64,000 nt of DNA from Zoroaster sp. YZ-2022. Taxonomy: Eukaryota; Echinodermata; Asteroidea; Forcipulatida; Zoroasteridae. The DNA lies in assembly GCA_029582265.1 (NCBI GenBank), contig CM055831.1, positions 26,822,526 to 26,886,525 of the forward strand, written 5' to 3'. This document shows, piece after piece, positions 11,904-23,857 of the stretch. The translations under genes and the position numbers were made by a program. The number at the start of each line of letters is the position of its first letter. Position 1 is the first letter of the stretch. The notes below the pieces were generated by a model. It searched no databases. It worked only from the letters and a program-made list of their open reading frames with translations, and was not told where the DNA came from.

Positions 11904-13099
11904 CTGTTTATAAATGATGTATGGAATGAAATGTAAAATCAGACTCAATATCAGGCTCACATCAGGTAATGCAACAATAAGTTTGTCAAAAGTGTTTCAA
12001 AGGTTACTTGACTTTCAGAGAAAAGTTTCAAATTAGATTTGAGAAACATTTTTCAATAAATGTTTTTTAACAATATTTACTGTAGTATCAAATTATTTGT
12101 AATGTTCTCATGAAAACAAATTTCAATGTCAATTTCAAAAAGGAAGGCATTTCCTGGGAGGTGCTTATCCCTCCATACCAATAATTTAGCCTTGTTTTGG
12201 TCATCTATTAAAGGTTAATATTAAAGATGTATTGTGTACTCATGCTGACAAAATACTGGAGATTTAAATTGTGTTGGGTCACCAAAGTTGTGAACTTTAA
12301 AACCAGACATCTAACAAAAAATCCAGTTAAACATATATTGACAGAATGATTAAAACCGAAATTGAATGTTACATCCTCAATTCATTACAATGATTAGGTT
12401 TTCACTTCATCTATTGGTATACATACAAGAATTGTTGATGTCTTATTTAATTTCTTAAAACTTTAGTGAACCAACAACAAATCAATATTAAATAAATATC
12501 TCATATAAAAACTTATTTTCTTCAAATTTTACCAAATATTTTCAAACGTTCCTGCTTAAAGATGCATCGCCAGTGTTATTTGGTATTTTAACAGCAATTG
12601 CCAGCAATTATGCATTGCTATTTTACTTGTGAAAGGAAAAAGCCTGGTTTTACAGTAAATATGTACCAAAATTAATTGATGTTAGGTCCCCTCATAAATT
12701 CTTACTGATATACCAAGATGCGGACAACTATTGTTTTTTAAATTTCCAATTTCAAAGTGTTTTTTATTTACAAAAGGAAATTGTCGATAAAACACAGTGA
12801 TACATCTTTAATCTCCAGTGTGTATTGTAGACCTGATTTGTCTCAACTATCATTTAACTTGTATCATACAGATATGTTTCAACAAGAAGACAATGTCTTA
12901 TAATACATCATACACTGAATTAGAATTTCTAAACTGAGTTCAACATTCATTACAGGATTTTGTGATCCCACAACCTTGTGGAAGTACCGTATGGTAAAAC
13001 TCAATCTGCTGAGTAGATGAACAAAATCATAATCACTATATTCACTGTCCATAGAAGTCACTCCAAACATCTAAACAAACATGACAAATGTTAGCTTAC
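11904..13099 (-). other. Intron 1 of gene A
   Basis: About 1.2 kb of AT-rich DNA between the 5' UTR exon donor (gag|gtaagc, read on the minus strand) and the exon 2 acceptor (ataaacag|atct). It is well conserved in C1 and D. It contains a 63-codon ORF right after the donor but no other feature I can support. Confidence 0.7.
12879..13070 (-). CDS. Conserved-position 63-codon ORF in intron 1, unit A
   Basis: Begins 29 bases beyond the 5' UTR exon donor, after a pyrimidine-rich tttgtttag that could act as an acceptor. Encodes a small protein starting MFGVTSMDSEYSDYDF with no recognised domain. Copies at 45,666 and 60,039 differ by about two silent and two replacement changes, and D has a frameshift near its end. 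This is no better than the duplicated DNA around it. It may be an alternative 5' exon, an upstream ORF or chance. Confidence 0.2.
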   Translation of the reverse strand: MFGVTSMDSEYSDYDFVHLLSRLSFTIRYFHKVVGSQNPVMNVELSLEILIQCMMYYKTLSSC

Positions 13100-13240
13100 C
13101 TCACAGTGGTTTTACTTTGTTTTATTGAAGCCAATTGAACACAAAATGAAGTCAATTTTTCTTGTTGAAGACAGAGCAAATTTATAACATGAAACTTTAG
13201 GGCGGATCCCAAATAAAATGGCGCTTGACAAACAAAGTTT
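13100..13240 (-). promoter_or_regulatory. Promoter and 5' UTR exon of gene A
   Basis: Conserved in all four units that include it. On the minus strand it reads cacgtac, then caagcgccattttatttggg, gatccgcc, and a leader ending in cactgtgag|gtaagc (donor). The cgccatttt core resembles a YY1 initiator-type site. There is no obvious TATA box, and the exact start site is inferred. The exon splices to the acceptor at 11,903, ten bases before the ATG. Confidence 0.55.
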
Positions 13241-13429
13241 AGTTCCTGGTAGAGTACGTGACAAAGTCATTAGGTCATAGGTCTACCTGGTTGATATGTA
13301 CAGTACACAGTGAATACAGTGTACCATAATTGTTTGACTCAATGACGTATGCATATTGAACTTCATTGTGAAAGTTCAGCTGTGTTGCATGATGTTGTAT
13401 ATAATATTGTATCCTGCTTGTGTTGTAAA

Positions 13430-13507
13430 GTGTGAGTATAATCTACAGGATAGTATCCCATAGATTATACCATAGAGTAAGGTCCTTGCTATATGATTAT
13501 ACTCACA
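13430..13507. mobile_element. Small hairpin element upstream of promoter A
   Basis: 78 bp with inverted ends gtgtgagtataat / attatactcacac and an internal partial palindrome around tagattatacc. Equivalent copies lie at about 45,246-45,318 and 59,606-59,683, always about 0.2-0.3 kb upstream of the promoter. It may be an old MITE or a regulatory hairpin. Confidence 0.5.
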
Positions 13508-14059
13508 CTTGTTAATACAATACAAATACTAACTTCTCTCTGACTTTTACCACTGCTGATAACTGCACTATTCATGACTGATAGGTGACTTCTCTGTAAA
13601 TAATAACCAAAGCCCTTGTTGAAACACTGAGACACAGTGAGGCTGATCCCTTGAAATGTCTGAGAAAGCTCTGACCACTGCCCAGCATTGTCAGGCTATC
13701 ATTGGTCAGGAGTTGCTAAATCCAGTTGCATTGCTATAAGTTTCTGGTCAATCCTCATAGGAGTAGTGTGATAAATTCATAGTCCCATTTAACCCATTGC
13801 CCTACACCCTTACATCATTGACTCTTTACTCTATGGGAGCTATAGAACTATGCTCAATATAATCATAGATCATTTTATTATTACAATAAACATGATCAAA
13901 TGTGAGTTATTTCATTCTCAAATGTTGATATTGACCAATATTTGGGTTTGTGATGTGTCACCAATTCACTGTGATATAGATTTAGTGCAGGTAAATGTAC
14001 CTTTATTTTAAAATGAAATTTCAGATATTGAATTTGTACTAATTTCTCTCTAATTTTTG

Positions 14060-14346
14060 TTAAAGGGACAGTATCGCCATGATCAAAGCAGATTTTCAAC
14101 AGGGCATGGAATCAGCGTTCTTGTTTAAGATGAACACAGTGACTGAAAATTACTGATTCATTTATGAAGCAGCAATGGTTATTTGACTCAATTTAGCCCA
14201 TGGCTATAAGTTCAAATTGTTTAAATAAACCAATTGAATAGTAATGTGACCTTGTCATGTGGAGTATTATTTTCAGTCACTGAGTTAATCTAAAACTAGC
14301 ACTCAGATTCCATGCCCTGTTGATCGTGATGATATTGTCCCTTTAA
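14060..14346. mobile_element. TTAA-ended MITE (copy 4), full length
   Basis: The longest clean copy in the left array: starts ttaaagggacagtatcgcc and ends gatattgtccctttaa, with inverted arms and a 120-bp centre. Its counterpart on the right is 58,781-59,069. It marks the family length as about 290 bp. Confidence 0.8.
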
Positions 14347-15297
14347 TTAAGAATGAAACTGTCAGAAGTAGTTTGTAATTTTAAGAAATGCTGTAGTCAT
14401 GACTCAGGACAATGATACTGGGGAGTATTCATTTGAAATGATGGGGATTAGCAGGGAATGTTGGAGGAGGATGGTGGGAGAAGGTAATAAATTATTAACT
14501 TAGTTTCAGGAAAGAAGGGACTTTGTTTTAGTTGAATTGGTTTAGTTGACCTGAAAATTGGAAAATTCATAAATGACTCAGAGGCAGTTTAGACTAGGTT
14601 TAGGAATTCTGATTGGTTGAGATGTGATCACATGGTTGTTTAAGACCAGTCTTAATGTTGGTATCACTGCTTCTACATGGATGCTTTCTCTCTTTGAATC
14701 AAGATGTACTTGAATCAACCAGTTTCAGTTTAATGTGGAGTCAAATCTTGAGAAAAATGTAAAAAAAATCATTCCCAAGTTTTACAGAAACCATTGGAGT
14801 AAAATGTTCATTTTGTTCATTTTGTTTAATGCAAGTACTTGAGATATAATTTATATTTGAAGTTAGCTTTCATATAATAATTTGATCATTTTGTGTTCAT
14901 GTCATTACCAATGCTGTACCTTCCCTTTAAACAGTTACAAGTGTAAGTTCATTTGAGATGCACCAGCTGCATCTGTGTTTCTGGATGCAAATTATTCCAT
15001 TTTTTATAACAATTTTTAATTTATTTTTACAACAAAATCAGGAGGGCATTCATGAATGGGAATAAAAGAGTGACACTTAGTCTTGACCTCAGGATAAATA
15101 CCCCTGGGGCTGTGGCCATGGGCAATTAAGGACATTACCTATGGTTTGCTGGTTCTTTAGGCCGTGATTCAATCGGTCTTTATCCTGTGATCAACACCAT
15201 GCATCGAATTTTGAATCCAATTGTCATGTTTTCAGTTAAATATTTCTAATATTTCTAATATTGATTCAGTAATATTAAATTTTCATGTTTTGAGTTC

Positions 15298-15496
15298 AGA
15301 GCAGATTTTCAACAGGTCATGGAATCGGTGTCCTAGTTTAAGATGACCACAGTGACTGAAAATTACTGGCTTATTTATGCAGCAGCAACGGTAATATGAC
15401 CTTATCATGTGGGGTATTGTTTTCAGTCACTGATTTAATCTAAAACAAGCACTCTGATTCCATGCCCTGTTGATCGTGACGATACTGCCCCTTTAA
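15298..15496. mobile_element. TTAA-ended MITE (copy 5, unit B equivalent of copy 2)
   Basis: Near-identical to 1,254-1,451, with the same eroded left end and the same gcccctttaa right end. It was carried by the unit duplication. Confidence 0.7.
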
Positions 15497-17685
15497 GCTA
15501 GGGAGGTGTGGGTCATGCAAAATTTGTGTGATTATGTTAATATTCTAACTTGATCTCATGGTCATGAAAACATTGTCTCTTATTGGCTTGAATCTTAACG
15601 ATATTTAAATTCTTTTGAAACAATCTTCCTACAGATCATTCTGGTTGGGTAGTCAGAATATAACATGATAGATTCAATGTTGCAGCATGCTGCCCTCTTT
15701 CTGTCAGCAATGACCATGATAACATCAGATGGTGGTGTAGCTCGTTGTACAGGATGTGTCAACTTGTTCAGGGATTTTTGTGAAACTTGATGGTAAGTTT
15801 CTGTGATACTTGGTAAGCATATTTAATATTTTTTCAATCAGTTTGCAAAGGTCATTGCAGGAAAGGTTAGTTCTTAGACAAAAATCCCTCATTTCAAAAG
15901 AGCTGATATTAGATTATTTTTAATGCGAGAATGATGTTGAATCAAAACCACTCCCAAACATTCTGACCAATTTTTATCATCACTCAAACTGTGTAGCTCA
16001 CCAATGTTAAGCTTATCATCCCAGAACTAAAGGATCAAATTGATGTGCAGGAAGTGCAGTGGATGATGCGAGCCAAGATGATTAAAATTTTTTAGTAAAT
16101 TTTAGTAACACATTGTGGAAGGAATGTCAATTTTAAGACATACCTTTGTGGGGCTTTGATGATGGTGAACCAGTAATAAAATTCCCCAGATAAACCCATG
16201 ATATACAACCCAATGAAATGAAAATGATTCAAAGTTACACATCTATAGATATGATTTATTCACATCATTTATTTTATTCACAAAATTAGATTTGTACAAT
16301 ATTTTATTTTGATTAGATCTATGTACATGCAGAGAGAGCTTTTATGGATTGCAATATGAATGACAATTAAATTTAAAACTAAATTGAAATTGAAACAATC
16401 AACAATCACATAATAATAGTCAATAAAAAAAAAGTCTCTAGATGTTATAACAGTAATTAAATGAGTGTTTGTGAAAAAAATGTCCTTGAAAGTCTGCAAA
16501 TGAATATTTATGTTGAAATTCACCAGCAAAGAAACATTAGAGCACAAGTTTGAGGTTTTCAGTGGCTTGAAATTTAGTTACCCATTGAGGAATGGACAAA
16601 TTGTGGAATTACTAAACAATAATAATTTCCTTAAAGGGAGGTTACACATATTTTACATATAATGTACTTGGTGTAAAGTTGATGATGGAATCAAACATCT
16701 TGAAATCTTTCTGTCTGAGGAACTATCATATAAATACAAATTTATGAAATCATTTCTTGACTGAATTTCTGACTGAATGAGACACAAAATTAGAATAAAT
16801 AAAAACAATTTACAATTTAAAGGTATTTTCACTATATTTTGACATTAAAGACACAAACTTCTCATTAAGCTGAAACTTTCACAGGTTGGTTGGATAAATA
16901 CCAGATCTTGGGAAAGCAAGCAAACTTGTAGAAGAAATTTAGAAAAAGTGTAACCTCCTGTACAACATACATTCTATTCAGAAATAGAATTGGATTGACC
17001 TTATTAAGAAGGTGCATTAGATTCCAAACAATTGATAAAAGTAACACAGGACTTGAATATAAACATTACATAGTATCATGCTAGTGGTCACCAGGAATTT
17101 CATTATGAGTTGAACATTTAAATAAATGTATTCTCAAATATTCACATTATCATATTATCATATAAATTGTTTTTTGTTTGTTTTAGAAAAGAAGTGGCAT
17201 CTTTAAGCTTCTTCATTAAAATATATGAAATCCAAAATCTAGAGGAGATTTGTTCCACATCCTTCAACCTCCCTGGTGATGCAACATGAGTATGATGAAC
17301 TGTAGCAACTAAATAAATGACAGTATAATGAAGGTCATTACCCTCATTGAAGACTCTACAAGAGTACTGGATCCACATGGAATCATGCTCATAATTATAA
17401 TTATAGATACGTACAGTGTACAGTGCTTAGTATTTATATCAACCAACTTCTACAAGGTATAAATTACATGACAAAGTACCCAAAGCAGGGAGGAGGGGGG
17501 CTTCATCCCCTCAAGGCCCCCCTATAATACACACCCCTGGATTCTGCTATTGAAAGTTATTGGAGGGCTTGGGACAGGAAAACCTCAAAACAGTTTGTTC
17601 ATTTTGCAATATATACACTGCTTAAGTTTATTACACAATTGATGAAGATTATCATTTGTAAAAGTGTTCAATATATACTCCCGAA

Positions 17686-18185
17686 AAAAGTAACGGCATC
17701 TTTTGGGTTTTGTTTTTTTTAATAAAAAAGATAAACAATGATTTGTGGTTTCTTTTAAAATCACTGTTTAACTGTTAACAGGATAACAAATCTGTATGTT
17801 GGACATGGCTCGTAAACCGCCCTGAAGAGATGTGGTGTCAAAAGTCGTTCACAAACCGACGGTTTTCCACCATTGGGTGATGCGGTCTGAGAAAAGGACA
17901 GATCATTGGGCCTCATCGCGTCATTCAAAGACAAGGCGAACATCACGCCACAAGATAATCCCTTTCCCAAGTCGCCGTGTTGTGACAGTTTTCCCCGAGA
18001 CAGCAGAACATTCCGGTACCCCGCCAGTGCCCGGACCCCCCTATCGAAAACGTTTTTGGGATGAAATGGGCGCTTTTACGCCCAAAAATCAGCCATTGGC
18101 GTTAGCTGAATTGGGACTTTGGGTTCAGACATGAAAAACCCCCCAAACTTTCTTCAACGTTTAGTGTCGCTTATGTTTGGGTAAT
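17686..18185. mobile_element. Tc1/mariner-like fragment in unit B
   Basis: Foreign to the other units: it replaces the equivalent of about 3,740-4,835 of unit A, including the 112-nt exon. It starts after tata with tactcccgaaaaaagtaacgg, a terminus typical in form of TA-inserting elements. In one plus frame, the pieces GRPRVIQRQ and nearby residues resemble the N-terminal half of a Tc1-type transposase. The frame is broken and the right end is unclear, so the assignment is tentative. Confidence 0.4.
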
Positions 18186-18411
18186 TTTTTTTTTTCATAA
18201 AAAACACAATAATTTCCTGAGTAAGATTTCATTGTAAAGAATTGTATATGTCTGTATTTTTATCATTCAAACAAAAAAAAATTGATACAAGATTAATTTT
18301 TAGAGTGACATTGATACCAAGATTCACATTCATTTTGGGTAACATATCTTAAGGGACATTTCACCATTATGATGATGACAAGGAGATTGCCAGTCAGCAG
18401 CATGGTTTAAA

Positions 18412-18950
18412 TAAATTATGATATATCTTCACTGAGTAGGTTGTGCTACCAGCTGATGCCCATCTGCAGTGAATGTGTTTCCCCGGGCAAGTACAGACCC
18501 TGAGCTATCAGAGATGAATCACCATCATCATAAATGGTAAAAGACCATTGTTACCCCCTTGGGGCACTGCAATGTATGCCCGATCTGTCACAGCATACAC
18601 CATTGCATATCTAACTTCCGACCATTGATTGTTGGTTTGATTGTGAGTAATGGTACCACTATCAACAATTCCTTGGTCACCACGACACAACTCTATTTTT
18701 TTGTCAATGGCCGGAAGAAGGGCCCGACGGATAGTGTGAATGGGCCCCCGTCAGGGGGTGCGCCACCAAATCCCTTCATACCTTTTTGATGTTCCCCCTT
18801 TTATTTACTGCTCACTTTGGGTTTCACTGCTGTCTTCCCCCCTCACTATGAGGCACTGTGGGAAGTAAAAGGCAAGGTATCATTGTTGTACATCTTGATG
18901 AATTGTTTGTGGTCTACAACCACAAGGATTGTGTGCCAATGTCCGGGGGA
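18412..18950 (-). pseudogene. TRIM-NHL unit B, exon 3 (broken in this sequence)
   Basis: Aligns along its whole length with exon 3 of gene A (for example TFTADGHQLVA, LLTIKPTING) but has many small deletions and frame changes. Loop residues again differ from the other copies: after QEV it reads RYAM where A has LCCT and C0 has QYCT. The surrounding bases are plainly low quality, so breaks may be sequencing errors rather than true pseudogene lesions. I therefore give no reading of the intact protein. Confidence 0.7.
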
Positions 18951-19429
18951 TCGGGAAAAATAATAATAATAGAGATAACAACGTGATATAAAAATTTTAT
19001 GTTTTTAAAATTTTTTATAGCGAACATTAAATGAAGATATTTCTTTATGTTAATAAAGGCCCATGTAAAAGGGTTCACAACAGCCGTTCACTTTGAACCT
19101 TTGAACTTCAGATTTATTATTCCCCAATTATTTCAATCAATGTCATTTTTTAAAAAAAAAAGGCTAAATTTAAATTGATGACCCAGGGGTACATTATAGC
19201 ACATAATTTCAATGTAAAAGGGTTTTTAATAGCATAAATGTAAGAGCCTTTCTTTCTGGAAAATTCATTTAAAGGGAACTTTTACATTAAATTTTTTTCA
19301 AACTTTTTATTTGTTGAGAATTAAAAAAGACAGTAAATTTTTGAGATTTCCCTTTTTTTAAGAGGTCATAAACTGAATAAAATTGATAATTTCACATTAA
19401 CTCATGGTTAATTACTTTAAAGGTTTGTG

Positions 19430-21680
19430 AAATAGAAACCCAAATAAATTTTTTTAGTTAGGCTGTCCCATCCAGGACCCAGAACCCGATGAAACTTCAT
19501 TCCCTGTAGAAACCCTAATATAATTGTTTCATAGCTGGGGTGTCAGGTATCCGGACCCAGAACCCACTAAAACCCTTCATTACCTGTGAAACCCAAATAT
19601 AATTGTTTCAAAATGGGCTTGCGGGTATCGGGTATCCAGATACCCACAAGTCATTCCCTGTAAAAACCTAATATAATTGTTTCATACTAGGCTGTCCCGG
19701 GTTGGGGGTATCCAGATACCCGATGAAATATTACCTGAAAACCCTAATATAATTGCTTGCTAGGCCCCGGTATCGGGTATGGGGCCCAGAACCGACTGAA
19801 ACTGTCATTATTAGAAACCCAATATAATTGTTTTAGTAGGGGTGAGGTACCCGGGGTACCCAGATCCCCGGAAACTTCATTACTCAAAAACCCTAATAAA
19901 ATTTTTTCATAGGGGGGGTTGGGGGTATCCAGGATCCGCCCCGGATGAAACTGTAAACCCTGTAAAAACCCTTTTTAATATAATTTTTTTAAGCTAGGCG
20001 CCGGTATCCGCATCCGATACCGACTGAAACTTCATTACCGGGAAACCCAATATAATTTTTAAGCTGGGGTGTCCCGGGGTATTGGGATCCGGATCCAGAT
20101 CCCCAAAAACGTCTTTAGAAACCCAATATAATTGTTTCATAAGGGTGTCCCGGTTCCCAAATCCAGATCCCCACTAAAACTGTCATTACCTGTAGAAACC
20201 CTAATATAATTGTTTTAGTAGGGCTGGGGATCCAGGTATCCAGATCCCATGAAACTTCATTACCTGTAAAAACCCTTTAATAAAATTGTTTCATAGCAGG
20301 GGGGTACCCGGGACCAGAAACCCATGAAATTTCTTTCCGTAAAAACCCCCATATAATTGTTTTATAGTGGGGCTGTCCCGGGGATCCGGTATCCAGAACC
20401 ACTGAAACCGTCATTACCTGTAGAAACCTTAATAAAATTGTTTCATATTGGGGCCCCGGTATCCGGGGGCCAAAACCCCACGCCGTCATTACCTGTAGAA
20501 ACCCAATATAATTGTTTCATAGTAGGGCGGGGTATCCAAATCCGACTGAAACGTCATTACCTGAGAAACCCTAATATAATTGTTTATGTGGGCTGTGGGG
20601 ACCCGGGGATCCAGAACCACTGAAATTCATTACCTGAAAAAACCTTTAATATAATTGTTTAAAGTGGGTTCCCGGTACCAAAAAACCCGACTGAAACGTC
20701 ATTACCTGTAGAAACCCTAAAAATTGTTTCATATGGGGCTGCCGGGTATCCAGGATCCGGAACTGACGAAACTGTCATTACTGAAACTTTTAATATAATT
20801 GTTTCATAGCTAGGCGGGCCGGTATCCAGGATAAAACCCCGACTGAAACGTCATTACTCTGTAGAAACCCAATATAATTGTTTAAGTGGGGCTGGAAATC
20901 CAGGATCCAGATCCCCTGAAACTTCATTACTCTTAGAAACTCCAATAAAATTGTTTATTAGGGCTGTCCCGGGTACCCGGTATCCGGATCCCCATAAACT
21001 TTTACCTGTAGAAACTCTTAATATAATTGTTTCATTAGGCTGTGTTTTATCCGGGTATCCAGATCCGACTGAAACTTCATTACCTTAGAAACCCTAATAT
21101 AATTGTTTAAAGCTGGGGTGGGGGGGGACCCGGATCCAGAACCGACTGAAACTTCATTATAGAAACCCCAATAATTGTTTTATAGCTAGGCGCGGGATCC
21201 GGATCCAAAAACCCATGAAATTTCATTACCGTAGAAACCAATATAATTGTTTCAAAAATTAAATTTGCCGGGTTCCGGACCCAAAAGGCCCAAACTTCAT
21301 TCCTTAAAACCCCCAATAAAAGTTTAAGCTAGGGTGTGGATCCGGATCCAGATACCCATGAAACTGTCATTTTTTAAAAACCCCTAAATAATTGTTTTAT
21401 AGCTAGGCTGGGATCCGGGATCCAGAACCCAAAACTGAAAAAACCTTTTTTTTAAAAACCTGGGGGTTCCCAAAAAATTTATAAATTTTTTTAGTTAAAA
21501 AGGGCTGGGGGCCGGTTCCAGATCCAAAAATGTCTTACCGAAAACCCGGGGGTTTTACCTTTGTAGAAAACTCCCTTTAAAATTTAAAAAAATTGTTTCA
21601 TTGGGCTGTCCGGGGCCCATTCCAGAACCCCCCAAAACCCTTTTTGAAACCCTGGGTTAAAAACCCAGAAACCCAAAATT
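19430..21680. repeat. 88-bp hairpin minisatellite expanded to about 28 units, unit B
   Basis: The unit aataattgtttcatag...gggtatccagataccc...actgtcattac recurs about every 75-88 bp across 2.2 kb. The same repeat has three units in A and one in C0 and C1. Heavy base errors blur it, so the true number and length of units are uncertain. Confidence 0.8.
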
Positions 21681-22690
21681 AATTTTGCTTTTTTTCCCAA
21701 AAACCCATAAAATTTTTGGGTTTTTTTTTAATTAGAAAGTTTTTAAAATTCGGAAAAATTTGGCTTGAAACAAATCTGTGACTTTAAAAATTAATGTTTC
21801 CCTTTTTACGAAAATTTAAATTTTAAATTCAAGAGATTACCCCCAATAAAGCCTTGTGTATTTTAAAATTTGCCAAAATTTTTTAAAACTGTTTGTGATA
21901 CATTTACCCAATCATTAAGACGCAAAGGGCCTGGCAGGGCGTTAAACAACTTATCCCCCGCCCCATATGAGGAATATTTGCCAATTGTTTAGAATTGATT
22001 GGGGGCAGTTGACGCGATCGGGAAATTATAGCTTGAATGTTTGAGACGGGGCCCACAAAGGATTTTCGGTTTTGGGAGATTTTTGATGTTGCCCCACTTT
22101 TTTTATTATCCAAAAAAAATCCCGACATCCATGAGGAAACACACGCAGACGGGGAAACAGTTTCGGGGTCAGGTTGGGGGGTTTGGGGTTGGGGTTTGGA
22201 AGTCCCGGGGACTTTCCCAGATGGAGAAAAGTTTGGGGAAAAAATGCTGAAAAAACCTTTTCCCCCTCTCGCTCAAAACAATGCCGTCGGGGATTTCAAA
22301 GGGGCGGGGCCTTTGTTTTTTCCCGGGGGAAAACATCCTGGGGGGGAACCCCTGGGGCACTGGAAACACTTATGACAAACACAAATGGTGGCCTGGAGTT
22401 ATGTTTTATAATGTAAGATTTTTTTAGTATCCAAAATCTTCAGGGATATCCTTATTTAGAAGGCATCTAAAAATCAAGAAAGTTAGATTCCTTTGTTTAC
22501 ATCGGGAAAGGGGCATAGCATGGTGGTGAGGAAAAAAATTTTAAAGATTATTTTATGTGTACATTGTATCCCCAATTAATGCTCGTTTCTGATACACATG
22601 AACATTGTCATGATTTTCCATCAATATAGGGAAAAGTTTGTCCATTAAAGGAAAATTTGACAGGGGAAATTACCAGGGAGGTAATTTTAA
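21681..22690. other. Degraded intron 2 DNA, unit B
   Basis: Corresponds to about 6,170-8,700 of unit A but is shorter. It keeps the stretch like 7,360-7,520 (ccttttccccctctcgc, cacttatgacaaacacaa) and only traces of the GTTCAG array near 22,150. No gene is supported, and ORFs here are artefacts of repeats and errors. Confidence 0.55.
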
Positions 22691-22709
22691 AGTTTTTTAT
22701 GTATTTTTT

Positions 22710-23015
22710 GTTTGCTTTTATTGATGTTAATTTAAACTTCAGACCCATGATCATTTGGTCTGCAATTCATGGGGTTGGAATGAGTTGTTTGTTTTTATTC
22801 AGAGTAATTTAAACTGTGATCCATGATCTTTTGGGTCTGTCAATTCATAGGGTATGTCAATAATTGTTTGTTTTATTCAGAGTAATTTTTGGCCGATGTC
22901 ATGACTTTTTGTCAATTATGGGGTATATCAATGAGTTTTTGTTTTATTCAGCAACTTTAAAGGTCAGATCCATGATCATTTGGTCTGTCAATTCATGGGG
23001 TAGTCAATGAGTTTT
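22710..23015. repeat. 84-bp minisatellite, about four degraded units, unit B
   Basis: Four recurrences of the attcagagtaa...atgatcatttggtc...tatgtcaatgag unit seen cleanly at 8,875-9,378, here with deletions of one to several bases. It shows that the expansion beyond one unit is shared by units A and B but not C1 or D. Confidence 0.7.
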
Positions 23016-23857
23016 TAAATGCATGTTCATCAACACTTCAGTGTCACGTCGACACAACAATGAATAAACAGTAAGGGGAGGTTGCAGTTTTATTAAATTT
23101 TTTAATAATTTTGGGCAAATGAGTTTGCCCAGTTGTTTTAAATTACAAAGCAAAAAAGATTTTTGTAAAGCTTCTATCCCCGGTTGAAATTTTTGGGAAC
23201 TTCATTTTTGGGATTCGGGAAAGATTTAACATTCTAGCTAGAACACAGAGGAACAGACACTTGGTGAAAATTTTGGTTTTATGGTGTCTGACAAACAATT
23301 AAAAAACAATTGAATTTAACTTTAACAGAATTTCCCAAGAAAAACGAAGTTGAAAGTATTTTATCGATCGATGTTGTTTGAAACGACTGACTATAGGAAA
23401 ACCAAAAACCCTTTTTTTGTGCTACCCCTGCCATGTTTAGAAACCCCCACTGATTTTTTGCATTTACATACTTAAACAGAGGTGCTTTTCAAAGTGGCTG
23501 AATAAGGAGGACTCAAGGGAAATTTTTTTAAAAAAAAAATAAATTGGAAAAAAATGATATTTTAGTTGGTATTTGGATTTCAAAAGTCAAACAATGTAAA
23601 ATCCTTTTTAAAAGTGGTTTGAATATCTTTAACTCACTTGGGAACCCAATTTTTGTCTTTTTTGGGGTGTTGTTTTTTTACGTTGTTCCCATATTTTTTT
23701 TTACTGTCAATTTTTTTTTTTTTTGTTTTAATGGGTTTGAGGGGTTTTACGGTAAAATTTAAAAACACGAAATAAATTTGCACCACAGTCTTGTTTTTCA
23801 CAGCATGCACTGTACCCAAATACATGCTATTGAATGCAAAGTACATAAAAAACTTAC

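Larger units (their letters stand above)
1..13796 (-). repeat. Segmental tandem unit A (TRIM-NHL unit, minus orientation)
   Basis: Position 1 of the window and position 13,797 begin the same sequence (ttgccctacacccttacatc), so 1-13,796 is one full period of a tandem duplication. Read on the minus strand the order is promoter and 5' UTR exon (about 13.2 kb), exon 2 (11.9-10.6 kb), a repeat-rich intron, NHL exon 3 (5.7-5.1 kb), then about 5 kb of downstream DNA with MITEs. The base quality looks good: the gene is open and matches C0 and C1 closely. It is the best reference copy in the window. Confidence 0.9.
13510..17685. other. Intergenic DNA between units B and A
   Basis: Apart from the MITEs listed, this is AT-rich sequence matching 1-3,730 closely until about 15.8 kb. 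After that small indels accumulate. The palindrome of unit A is absent: the sequence passes from tttaatattttt directly to tcaatcagtttgc. ORFs near 16.3-17.4 kb are duplicates of unsupported ORFs in unit A. Confidence 0.6.
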
